Assembly: GCA_020002185.1 (NCBI GenBank) | Contig: CM034533.1 | Span: 39,454,396 to 39,518,395, forward strand | Origin: Paraescarpia echinospica | Lineage: Eukaryota; Annelida; Polychaeta; Sabellida; Siboglinidae | Length of the DNA stretch: 64,000 nucleotides | Reading direction: 5' to 3' | Part shown: piece by piece, positions 1 through 11,005 of the stretch | Layout: every line of letters begins with the position of its first letter | Position numbering within the stretch: position 1 is the stretch's first letter | Notes under the pieces: model-generated | Database searches by the model: none | What the model was told of the DNA's origin: nothing | The model's input: the letters and a program-made list of their open reading frames with translations, nothing else | Position numbers and translations under genes: made by a program

Positions 1-1
1 G

Positions 2-3000
2 GGTCGCCAGTTCCTGGCCGAGCTCGGTCTGTCTCAGTGGCGCAGTAGAGAGTTCTGGGGGATGCTGACGATGTTCCTCCTCGTCTTCTTCATCCGTATC
101 TACCTACACTATGTGTCTCAGTGGATCTACCTGAAGGCCATTGAGATCCCCATCAACAAGTCAGTTCTGCGTCCTCCTTGTAGTCATTTTGTCTTCATTC
201 ATATTGTGGAGAACCGAAATCTCATTGTATATTAACGACCGGAAAATTTGTGCCACGACGAAAATTATGTTGTTGAAATCCTGTCTTCTAACACTGTTGG
301 CCTTTTTAATTCACACTGACTCACGTTACACACTCTGAACATACAGCGCTTTACACTGCGCCAGTAGGAAGCACATTACACACTCTGAACATACAGCACT
401 TTACACAGTGCCAATAGGACGCACGTTTTTTATCAAGCATCTTTTATGAGATTTGAATTTCCTCAATCTATTTTTGTAAGTACTTCACTCAAAATTACTT
501 TTCTAACAGTTTGTTTTCATGAGGGTGAAAATGTGTGCTAGAGGTTTACAAGATGGTTTTTTGTGAATGAATGACTACCCGGCTATAAACAATGTTGGAT
601 ATTTGTGTACGAGTAGTTTTTGCACATTAATTCTCAGGAGAAATTGAGATGGTGTTCGTGGTGCTATATAAAAACTTACCTTACTTTATTTTTTACGTTT
701 TGTAGGTTTGACTTCTACCCGTACACGGTGAGTCTGAACTACCAGAACACACTACTGTTGGTGCAGGAGGAGGTAGCTGTCGTCCTCCTGGGGCCCTTTG
801 GTAACATCTTCACCTTCGTGCTCCTGGTCCTCACGAGCTGGCTCATCCAGAGACTGCTTGGCTCCATTCCTGACATCGGGTCAAAGTTCATCCTCGCGGT
901 CGGCATCCAGGCCTTCCTCGATCCCGTCCTTATCCTCATAGTCGACTGCATCCTCAAGGTGGGTCACGCTTGAGTTGTTGTTATTCTCCTCTTGTTTCCC
1001 TGTCTGTTAGGGGTGAGGCTGGCCTTGATTCTGATCCTCGATTTGTTTACTTTTTTTCTTTTCCCTCACTGATCTTGTTCTGCTGACACCACCAACTGTT
1101 TCCATTCCCCTCTATCTTTGATTCTTGTTCTTCACTCCTGTCCCAATCCGTCCAAATCTCTTTCACACAGTAAATGATGTAATAAATATAATATAATAAT
1201 TGTGGCATACAACATAGGCAAGTGCTTCGACTTGGACACTGTGCAGTTTTTTTAAATAAGTTATTATTTTCTGACTAACTTATGTAATTCTTACAACATA
1301 CATTTTGTATCATTTTAATTAATGTTAACATTATTTATTCAGCCTGTTTACACACACTTATACATATATATTATATACATATATATTTTTTATATATTTA
1401 TTTGTTTTATATAAAGTCTGCTTATACATTTGTGACGCTTTGAACCAGTTTATTACTGGATGGACTGTGTTAACATAATTAAAAATAGATTAGCTGACAT
1501 TTTCATTAAGTAAAATGTCCTTTTATATAATTTCTATTCTATTCCTCTGTGTGTGTGTCAGTTTTATTGTCCCTCTATAATTTCTGATGGCATATCATTG
1601 CGTGTGACAGCGGTACATCGACCTGGGAGGAGACAACCCGATAGCGGACTTTGCAAAGCTGTACTTCCACTACCTACGGACAGAGGGCTCTGGGTTGTCG
1701 GGGATCCTTGTAACGATCTTCTTGTACTTCTTCACGTGCTTCACGAGTGGTGCCATTCTCTACATGTACTTCCTCAGGTGTGTAGCCTCATTCCCGCCTC
1801 ACATTCTAGCAAATTCCCAGATTCGCAACATCGCAATTTCTTCTTCCATTAGACAACCAACACCACTTTGTTGATGATTCTGTCGTTACAGCGAGTCAAA
1901 ACCCATTGCAGTTTGAACATCTAAATTAGCATTGATTTTATTCTACTATAAAATGTGTGTATGTATTGTAGGTACACCATAAGTTTGCAGGCAAAATGTG
2001 GCTGTTTTAACAACAAGGAAAAAACAATGAAAAAAACATCTTATATGTGCTACTTTATTTTCTTTCCCGAGATTATTAAGCAAACCTTGCACTACTGAGT
2101 AACATGAATAAAACCAGTATCATTAGTTCAGGTAATGTAACAGAAGTAACCAGTTAATTAACAACCTTTCATCTATTGCAGACTCCACAACAATGGCCGC
2201 CTGTTGGACATCTACCTGCGTCTACATGGTGACGAGGACATCTTCTTTGTGCCGTACGACCTTGAGATGTCGAACCACGAGTTGAACTACGTCAGCAAGA
2301 AGAGTGAGCAGTGGAGAGGAGAGGAAGGAGAGAGACGCAAGGTCGCCGTCTACGACTACATCTGGGAGGAGGAGGAGGTGAGTCATCCCCTTTTAGGGCT
2401 TCGACACTCATTACTACTTTTTATATTATATAATTACACTCGAACCTTGGTTTACGGTCACCTCGGTAATCCAGTGACCTCGCCATTAAAGTCACCTTGA
2501 GACAATCCAAAATTATTTACACAGTAAAAGATAGGACATTAGTCCCGCTAATCTGATCACCTCGCTATTCAGGAATACGGTCTGTAACCCAGTGCAAAAT
2601 TATGAGATTGCCCGCAGGTTACCCCCATACTTACAGTCAGCCGGGAAGCCAAGACTGGCGCCCGACGCAGCCGATCAGCAGCAAACGCGGCCCCTACAAT
2701 GCGAAGGCATGAACTTCGCATCTGGATGTTTATTCGATGACTGGCATATTGAAAGTAATACAAAAGATACAAGACCCCAGTTATCTTTTGCCTTTATGTT
2801 GTATTTGGAAGTCAAATTGTTAGTGGCTGAGCAGATTTTACAGACAAATGCAGTGGCGCGGAAGCAACGCCAATGGGCTTCGTCTTCGACTCTGACAATA
2901 TGGCACCGTCAATTAGGCGTCTGGGTGTTTGTTTAACAATCGAAGAATCATGTTATTTTACTGGTGTGATTGAGTGATAATGTAAATAGGTTACTCGAAA

Positions 3001-6000
3001 TATCCCGTAACACCACTTAAACTAAATCTAACATTAAAAAAAGTTAAAACTGTTTCCATTCACAATGCCTGCTTGATCTTTATCAGTAAATATCAAAATA
3101 AATATCAGCAAATAATATAATGTACCAAGGGTGGCGCTTAGTGGTATAATCTATGGGGCCCCATAAAGGCATAATGTATAAGAAAATCTACAACGCTATC
3201 AGTAACATCAATATGCAAACAACCAAATGTGTATGAGCGTGTGTGAATCTAAATGTTAATTGTAATCAAAGTTCCTGTTGACCAGTTCATCAGACAAATA
3301 ACTGTATCCGTTAATAAAACATACTAAGTCACATATGACAGTACATACAATCTTCAGAAAACAAACATGCTAAGTCACACATGACAATACATACAATCTT
3401 CAGAAAACAAACATATGCTAAGTCACACATGACAATACATACAATCTTCAGAAAACAAACATATGCTAAGTCACACATGACAAAACATACAATCTTCAGA
3501 AAACAAACATGCTAAGTCACACATGACAATACATACAATCTTCAGAAAACAAACATATGCTAAGTCACACATGACAATACATACAATCTTCAGAAAACAA
3601 ACATGCTAGGTCACACATGACAATACATACAATCTTCAGAAAACAAACATATGCTAAGTCACACATGACAATACATACAATCTTCAGAAAACAAACATAT
3701 GCTAAGTCACACATGACAATACATACAATCTTCAGAAAACAAACATATGCTAAGTCACACATGACAATACATACAATCTTCAGAAAACAAACATGCTAAG
3801 TCACACATGACAATACATACAATCTTCAGAAAACAAACATGCTAAGTCACACATGACAATACATACAATCTTCAGAAAACAAACATATGCTAAGTCACAC
3901 ATGACAATACATACAATCTTCAGAAAACAACATCTATTTTATTGCAAATTTAATTCTGAAATGAATGGTACTACCCACTAGGCGTAGTTTTGTGAAATGG
4001 TGAAGTTTTTACTGAAAACATGATCGCCACTCAAAGGCTTGTGTTTACATGCATGTTTGTGGGCGATTTTGCATTCATTCAGATTAGTGTGTATCTCTAA
4101 TTTATAGAGCAATTATTTCTTTTCAAAATAAACTTTATTCTGGTTGAATCAAACAAAAATAGATGCCGCGCGAGGTCTGTGAAAATATCATAGTTTTAGT
4201 GAAATTTCTTGATCTGTTCCGAATGCGCAGTATTACATCAGCGCCAGCATAACAACATAGCATCTTAGAACAGGCTATATGTCGCCACAGTTAATCATGG
4301 TTTCATGCATATCTTTGAAAGCTTGCCGACCAGGTAATTTGGAGTTATCAAAAAGAAATTTAACACATGAACAGACCACATAATGACATTTGTTGATATG
4401 TAAATGTTATTCCAATACATGTTTTACCAATGTCTGGAGGACAGTCAGAACTACGGTCAATTTCAGTGGGAAATCCCTGCCCAAGCCTGTGAATAATTAA
4501 ATTCTGAAACTTCTATGTACCATATTTGAATCCATAGTACACTACTTGTTTAACATCTTGTTAAACAAAATTATTGACAGATGCAGAGTCTTCATTAGGC
4601 CACAATCCTAATTACATGATCTTTATCAAGTTTCATCTTTGTACATACATGTACATTACAAGGCTGGCCACTTGGCGCCTGCCCAATCAACCATTCCGCA
4701 TAGTTTTTATCGCCTAAACAGCTTTGCATAACAACGGAATGTCTTACAGCTTCATATTTGTGGCGGCCATTTTGGTAAACTTGTCTGACACGGTTGCTAG
4801 GCAGAAAATCACATGATGAATCAGTCAGTTGTCGTTTATTGTTTTTTATTTTACCAACAAATTATACTGAATCATTTCCCTACAGTATCATGTGTTCTCC
4901 TCTTGTTTCCCTGTCTGTCAGGGGTGAGGCAGGCCTCGATTTTGATCCTTGATTTCAGCTTTCTTTTCCCCCACTTATCGTGCACTGCTCTCTCCACCAA
5001 CTGTCTCTATTCCCCTCTATCTTTCACTTTCGTTCTCCTCTCCCAAATCCCAGTCCTTCCAAATCTCTCTTTACGCAGTCCTCCCATTCCGTCATGGTCA
5101 TCCTCGCCTCCTTTTCCTCTCCACTCTCCAGGCATCTGCTGTCTTTGTCAGCCGTTCTACTCCCATTCTTTCCACAGGTCCAGCCCACTTCAGTCAACTT
5201 CTCATTAGCTTCATCTTAAAATTTTCTTTTCCAAGCCTCCTCTTTCGACTCCTCCATTCTTTGCTTGTCACCTCTTTTCACACGACCTTTGGGTGTGACC
5301 TTGACCTTGCAGGTTGAGCAGACAGTGTGGGATGAGAACGGAGAGGAGCGTACAGAGATGAAGAAGGGAAAGAAGGAGGTGACAACCCACCTCGCGATCC
5401 ACTCCATCCATCTCGATGGACTGCGAGAACTCTACAGACACTTCCTCCGACTACCAGATGGCGCCATCGTTGAGGTAACAGCCAAAATATTGGCAGCACT
5501 AAAAACCTGTTTGACCTGGTTCTCCTGTTAATTAATTTTGTAAGTGTTATTTTATTGAATGTTATTCTAAATGAGGTGCTGAGAGTATTATATTGTATCA
5601 GATGTTACTCTAAATGTATTTCAAGTGTGTTGTTTGTATCAAATGTTATTCTAAATATATTTCAAGCAACTTCAAAGGAGATAGGTGATTGTGCATAATT
5701 CTTACATATTTTTTATAAACTAGAAATCCCCCTAATAATGGTAGAGGAATCACTTTGACATTAACTGAGGACATGTTTCTCCCAAAATATATTACATTAC
5801 TAACACTTTTTGTGTTTAAAATCAAGACGGTGGCTTTGCCTGTTTATTTTTGCTGTCACTTATCTTGCTGTCAGTATTCACAACTAGCTGTGCTTTCGCA
5901 AAGTCCCACAGAACAGAATTCCCCTGATGGTGTCCCTCCCTCTCCCACAGGTGTTTGGGGACATGTCAATGGCGGGCATGGACAAAGACATTACCAAGGC

Positions 6001-6681
6001 CTTGACCACTGGAGCCCAGAACTTGGAGAAACTGACCGGCTCGAAGAATGACCTCAACAAGGTGATTCATCTTGAGTTGATGTGATACCTCTTATGGCTG
6101 TGATACAGCCTGGGTTTATGTGATACCTCTGATGGTTATGTGATATAGCCTGGGTTTATGTGATACCTCTTATGGCTGTGATACAGCCTGGGTTTATGCG
6201 ATACCTCTTATGGTTATGTGATATAGCCTGGGTTTATGTGATACCTCTTATGGCTGTGATACAGCCTGGGTTTATGTGTTACCTTTTATAGTTATGTGAT
6301 ATAGCCTGGGTTTATGTGATACCTCTTATGGCCTTCACCCCAATGTCCATTTTGTGTATGTAATACTATTGTATACATGCACACACCCATGCACCCATTA
6401 TTGCACACATGTGCGCGCATGCTAGCACACACACACACACATTTGTGCACACTGTATATATTATCATTATTATATTGGAATATAAATATTCTCAGCCAGT
6501 GTTTTATATTGAGATATGCAATGATGTGTTCGAATTTTTAGTTGGTTTTGTAAAGCATTAACAGAACCTCTGAACCTTGTTTCAGGATGCACAACGCCAA
6601 ACTGCGATCACTAGTACAACATTCCAGTTGATGAACGAAGGAACAAACAACATTGACATCAACCTCAGCAAAATGGACTGA
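2..6681 (+). CDS. 3' part of an unrecognised multi-pass membrane protein gene (seven exons seen)
   Basis: Exons 2-159, 706-958, 1611-1777, 2182-2377, 5313-5474, 5951-6061 and 6586-6681 (stop TGA) join in frame through GT-AG introns. They give 380 residues; the 5' end lies outside the window. Four hydrophobic stretches can be seen: one in the first exon (around FLLVFFIRIYLHY), two in the second (around FTFVLLVLTSWLI and DPVLILIVDCIL) and one in the third (around TIFLYFFTCFTSGAILYMY). They are followed by a hydrophilic C-terminal tail of about 190 residues with the acidic/basic segment YDYIWEEEE and a KKGKKE patch. The sharp exon edges, codon use and continuous frame make it a real gene. I cannot name the family with confidence, so no function is given; an integral membrane protein with a long, probably cytosolic, tail is an inference. 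A MITE and a 46-48-bp satellite have expanded intron 4. Confidence 0.85.
592..655 (+). repeat. Fragment of tRNA-SINE tail
   Basis: This intronic stretch resembles the tail of the SINE at 49173-49425: both contain GGATATTTGTGTACGA, then GCATTAATT, then GAGATGGTGTT. It is a short diverged fragment without the tRNA-like head. Confidence 0.5.
986..1170 (+). repeat. Pyrimidine-rich dispersed repeat, copy 1 of 3
   Basis: It starts with TCTCCTCTTGTTTCCCTGTC, continues with a segment on the pattern CTNGATTNTGATCCTCGATT, and later has CCAACTGTTTCCATTCCCCT and CCAAATCTCTTT. The same order of blocks is found at 4893-5215 and 61783-62045. It lies in intron 2 of the first gene. Confidence 0.75.
2437..2600 (+). 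mobile_element. MITE-like element, related to 47442-47630
   Basis: It shares the blocks 'ACGGTCACCTCGGTAAT', 'TTAGTCCCGCTAAT' and a terminal 'CACTCGAACCTTGG' with the better preserved element at 47442-47630. It lies in intron 4 of the first gene. The right terminus is unclear. Confidence 0.55.
3325..3930 (+). repeat. Minisatellite, 46/48-bp unit, about 13 copies
   Basis: Head-to-tail copies of a unit containing TAAGTCACACATGACAATAC and ACAATCTTCAGAAAACAAAC, with two length classes that differ by an extra AT in the ACATATGC/ACATGC segment. Copies are nearly identical, so the array is young or homogenised. It lies in intron 4 of the first gene. Short open frames inside it are by-products of the repeat. 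Confidence 0.95.
4893..5215 (+). repeat. Pyrimidine-rich dispersed repeat, copy 2 of 3
   Basis: Longest copy of the family also seen at 986-1170 and 61783-62045. After the shared opening blocks it continues with a further shared stretch around GGCATCTG and TTCTACTCCCA. It ends about 100 bp before the next exon. Confidence 0.75.
6062..6335 (+). repeat. Minisatellite of about 40 bp units
   Basis: Alternating variants of TGATACCTCTTATGGCTGTG followed by ATACAGCCTGGGTTTATG, repeated about seven times. It fills the 5' part of the last intron of the first gene, directly after its splice donor. Confidence 0.9.
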
Positions 6682-9480
6682 TACAAACATCAATCAACTG
6701 AAGACCGAGTCAACAAGACGGGCTAACAGAATCATTCCCTGTCCCTTGGTCAACTACGTTGATATATATGGCCTATTTTACTAAGATCAAACATTCACAA
6801 GAAGAATCTATCATAAAGCCAGGTCCATTGTTCAATCATATGAACATTCTCAAAATTTATTTTTCTGAAGTGTTCTAAACCTTGGGAGAAAATTGATTGA
6901 AAATAGTTACATTGGCCACTCCTAAACTACCTTCGAATGTTCTGCTCATTTGGTAAAACAGAAGTGATGGCAGCAGTATGAATGATGCCATATCATATAA
7001 AATGTTATTTATTCGCATGACACATTGGCACTTTTCTATTCACTCATAAGCTAAACAGAGATACCATTTTATTAGAGTGAAATCATGGCGATGAGCTTAC
7101 AGGAATTTGATTGACATTTTACCCTGCTTAACTCTTCTGTCAGACACCAGCACGACCGAAATATTTATGATAATGTAGTTATCAGTTTACTGAGATGTTA
7201 ATGTTGCATCTGAGAATTTTCTAGATGTTATAGATAAAAGGCTCACTTTCATTAGTGGGCAATTTTTTATACATGTAATTACTGTCTATATAAATAGATG
7301 GTAAAGAAAAATGGTGTATGTTTCGGTAGGAATAGTTTAGTTGATACTGTTATCGTTCTTCCATTTTGTGTTAGTCATGTAGACTGGCTGGTTCCAGTTG
7401 TAATTGTTTTTATTTTATCTAACTTATTATATTGAGTGTATTTAAATAAGAGTTTATATGTATTTACGTAAGTCTAGATGCTGCGTACATGGACCAATTT
7501 ATGCATAAACGCCAGACAAATGGCTCCATCATGCGTGATGCGATTTAAGACACTGTGTTATCAAATTCACCCAAACTAATCTTGAGTGGACATAATTACA
7601 CGTTATTCTATTTTAGTGTACTGTGTATATTAACAGTTGGAATAGCAAACTAAAATGTAAATTATATTATCCACACAACCAGATCAAAACTAAGTAGACA
7701 TGCTGTGATGTGCTTAAAGTAGTATATCTGCAGACTGCCACATATGGCCCTGCATGCGTATATCTGGTCTCTGCATCTGGAAATGTGTATTTACATAAAT
7801 GCATGAAATAGAATATATATATACACATATTCTTATATATTGTTATTAACTATGTAGAAATATACAGCTCCATGTGATAATTCTGTTTTGCTATTTCATT
7901 CCATCGAATATTTTATGGGAACCTCACCAGAATGTTATTGTTACAAGTTGTGCAGAGCTGTGATGATTTCTGCGAGATAAACTATGTGATTGATCCGTTA
8001 AACTTTGAAAGTTGTAATAACTTGCAGCAGATAAATTAACACATGATCATGTTTTTTGGGTATATGTATTTTAAACATGGAATTTTCTACTGATAGTATG
8101 TCTGTGATATGGTTTAATTTAATATTATCTCTGACAAATAAGTTCCCAGAATTGACTCGAAAAAAAATAACAACTTTGAAATCTTCAATGATTTGTGTAT
8201 GAGTGTGATAATTGTTCGTTAAGCTGATGAATTTAAATGTTGATTTTAACATCAGTTTTCTATTAATTTTAATAAGCCTGCAGTGACCTTAATACAAATG
8301 GGATCATTTTTATTCAAGATGTGTATTTTATGTCTTGTACATTATGTTATAGATAAATCTACAGCATACTATATATTCCAGCATGTTTTTCTGTAGGGAA
8401 TAGATATCTATTTTGTGACGAATCTGTACAATATAAACTGTATACTGACTTTGTTGTGTTTCCATGTCAATAGTAATAGCATATCCTGCATGATTTGTTT
8501 TGATATCTTGCTCCAGAGGCCAGGGCCTTGAACAAGATTGGAGAAGGGGAAATGGGCTAGGCTTATGATGGAGAACACAAAAAATGCAGAAAAGGCAGAG
8601 AGAATAAAATCAGATAGAGAGAAGAGAAGCACATGAAGTTTGGCAGGAAACAAGAGATAGATATAAAAATGCAGAAAGAGGGTCGTAATTTTATAATAAA
8701 TGAACGGAAACAGATGGGACAGAGAATAAGGGTGAATGATGAAAGTATATCAGTAAACGTAACAATTTTAGCGATAACAAATATTATTTTGTCTGTAGGT
8801 GAAAATGGGTTGTTGTTCTCCACCTTCCGCTATGTAAGTCTTACTTAAAGGTACAATAAACCTTGAGCCGGATGCTTACTCACCTAGAACAGTTACCCAG
8901 GATATGGAAAGTCAATCCCGCAAATACGTCTTACATCAGATGAATGCATAACTAAAACCTGTGCCGAACAACACTAATTTGGTCATTATGATAGCATTCC
9001 AGTCAATGTCTAGTTGCCAAAATTTATATATTTTATACCAACAGTAACTAACTTGTATATCCGCATAAAATACATTTATTAACTAAACAAATAATGTTGA
9101 TGTACCATTATGATAATTTAACAATATGTCACTGTCTACGATGCTAAACATAATTGGTGTAAGCGTAAGTGTTGTTTATCTGGCGTACACACATTCATTT
9201 TGTTTCATACACACTTTCAAAAAGTAATAGTAAATTGTGACACGGTGTTGGTACAAGAGGTGTATTAATTTGACCTGAAAGTTCACTAGAGTGAGTCTAG
9301 TCAGACACGTTGACGATGAAGTTTACTGGGAGCTCGGAGGAATGTCCAGAGGTATGTGTTGTTACATGTATCATAGGGTCACTTGTGTCATACACATAGC
9401 ACCATCCCTAGTTGTGCCCCAGCTGTTTCGATGACGACCTGATTGACTGCGATAGTTTCTCACCATCAGTCATCATGAAG
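6682..9480. other. 3' UTR and intergenic sequence, no gene seen
   Basis: AT-rich sequence after the stop of the first gene. The proximal part is presumably its 3' UTR, but no single polyadenylation signal stands out. I see no coding exon with flanking splice sites. Around 8848-8900 a segment beginning AAAGGTACAATAAACC looks repeat-like, but I cannot delimit it. Confidence 0.5.
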
Positions 9481-9529
9481 ACATGACACCATTGAATTTG
9501 AAATTGGTTTATTTCGCATAAATAATACA

Positions 9530-10279
9530 AAAAAACAAGGTACATGTGGGAACAATGAATGCCAGAACAGTAAAAACAAGGCACGTGTGGGAACAATGAA
9601 TGCCAGGACACCAGTAAAAACAAGGTACATGTGGGAACAATGAATGCCAGGACACCAGTAAAACAAGGTACATGTGGGAACAATGAATGCCAGGACACCA
9701 GTAAAAACAAGGCACATACGGTAACAATGAATGCCAGGACACCAGTAAAAACAAGGCACATGAGGGAACAAAGAATGCCAGGACACCAGTAAAAACAAGG
9801 TACATGAGGGAACAAAGAATGCCAGGACACGAGTAAAAACAAGGTACATGTGGTAACAATGAATGCCAGGACACCAGTAAAAACAAGGCACATGAGGGAA
9901 CAAAGAATGCCAGGACACCAGTAAAAACAAGGTACATGAGGGAACAAAGAATGCCAGGACACGAGTAAAAACAAGGTACATGTGGTAACAATGAATGCCA
10001 GGACACCAGTAAAAACAAGGCACATGAGGGAACAAAGAATGCCAGGACACCAGTAAAAACAAGGTACATGAGGGAACAAAGAATGCCAGGACACCAGTAA
10101 AACAAGGTACATGTGGGAACAATGAATGCCAGGACACGAGTAAAAACAAGGTACATGTGGTAACAATGAATGCCAGGACACCAATAAAAACAAGGCACAT
10201 GTGGGAACAATGAATGTCAGGACACCAGTAAAAACATGGCACATGTGGAAACAATGAATGCCAGGACACCAGTAAAAAC
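9530..10279 (+). repeat. Minisatellite, 44-bp unit, about 17 copies
   Basis: Head-to-tail copies of a unit with AATGAATGCCAGGACACCAG, TAAAAACAAG and GTACATGTGGGAAC. Variants (GGGAACAAAG, GGTAACAATG) recur in a higher-order pattern, three neighbouring units repeating as a block. Because 44 is not a multiple of 3 and the unit lacks minus-strand stops, all three minus frames stay open for more than 200 codons. These are not genes. Confidence 0.95.
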
Positions 10280-10621
10280 TGAACTAGTTGAAGTAGCTGG
10301 ATGCCCTAAATGCTACATAATATTATTATGCATGAAGTACATAATAAAAAATATTTAAAAATAACACATTTCATTGCTGTGTATAAATAATACACATCAA
10401 TATAATGAAACATTTAATTACTATGTATGAATAATACATATCAATACAATTTAGAGGGAAATTAAATTAAGAGATTTTACATTATGAATCATCATTGAAG
10501 CTCAAACAGGAATAACAATTTGTTGTTAAGCACACCTCTGAATTTTTACAATAATTTGTTTAAGGTTATGCCTTTTTAGCAAAAAGATTCTTTTTGCTTT
10601 TAGTTAATTAAGAGGCAGCAG

Positions 10622-10828
10622 TTTGAGACGTAAAAGAACCACTGAGGACGAAAAGCATCCTGGCAGTGACCACCCTCAGTGCCAGCATAGAAACGTCGGC
10701 TTGGCGATAATGTTCTGGAAAAGGCTGACTAGTTGAAAGAGACCTTGTAAGATCATACCATTGTAACCACAACATATACAGACTAGTCAGTTAATAGAAC
10801 GTTGCCGAGTGCTGGAAACAACTAGAAC
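10622..10828 (+). mobile_element. 5'-truncated SINE tail just upstream of RPS8
   Basis: It matches the body of the SINE at 11553-11926: TAAAAGAACCACTGAGGACG, CCTGGCAGTGACCACCCTCA and TTAATAGAACGTTGCCGAGT are shared with few changes. The tRNA-like head is missing. It ends about 150 bp before the probable RPS8 transcription start. Confidence 0.8.
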
Positions 10829-10978
10829 TAAAACCAAAGCACTGCTTTCTGGCTGGGGCATCCCGTCAATGGCTCAGTGGCACCACATGGTGGACAACGG
10901 ACAAGTTAGGGTTTAACCGACATCTTGCGATCACTGGCAGAACTAACTATCTCAAAATCACGCGAGATATACCGAGAT

Positions 10979-10989
10979 CTTCCTTTTTC
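10979..10989 (+). promoter_or_regulatory. 5' terminal oligopyrimidine (TOP) start of RPS8
   Basis: A C followed by an unbroken pyrimidine run (CTTCCTTTTTC) lies 16 bp before the ATG at 11006. Ribosomal protein mRNAs of animals start at such a C and are controlled at translation through it (established for the class). The exact start site is inferred. I see no TATA box at the usual distance. Confidence 0.65.
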
Positions 10990-11005
10990 ACGTTGATTTG
11001 CCAAC

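Noticed and set aside
3325..3930. Possible CRISPR-like array of 46/48-bp repeats
   Set aside because: The units are directly adjacent with no unique spacers, and the context is an animal intron. It is a minisatellite.
9408..10269. Minus-strand open frames of 233-278 codons rich in Cys, Phe and His
   Set aside because: They are the 44-bp minisatellite read in all three frames. The unit simply lacks stops, and the three overlapping frames give cyclic versions of the same peptide. There are no splice or start features.
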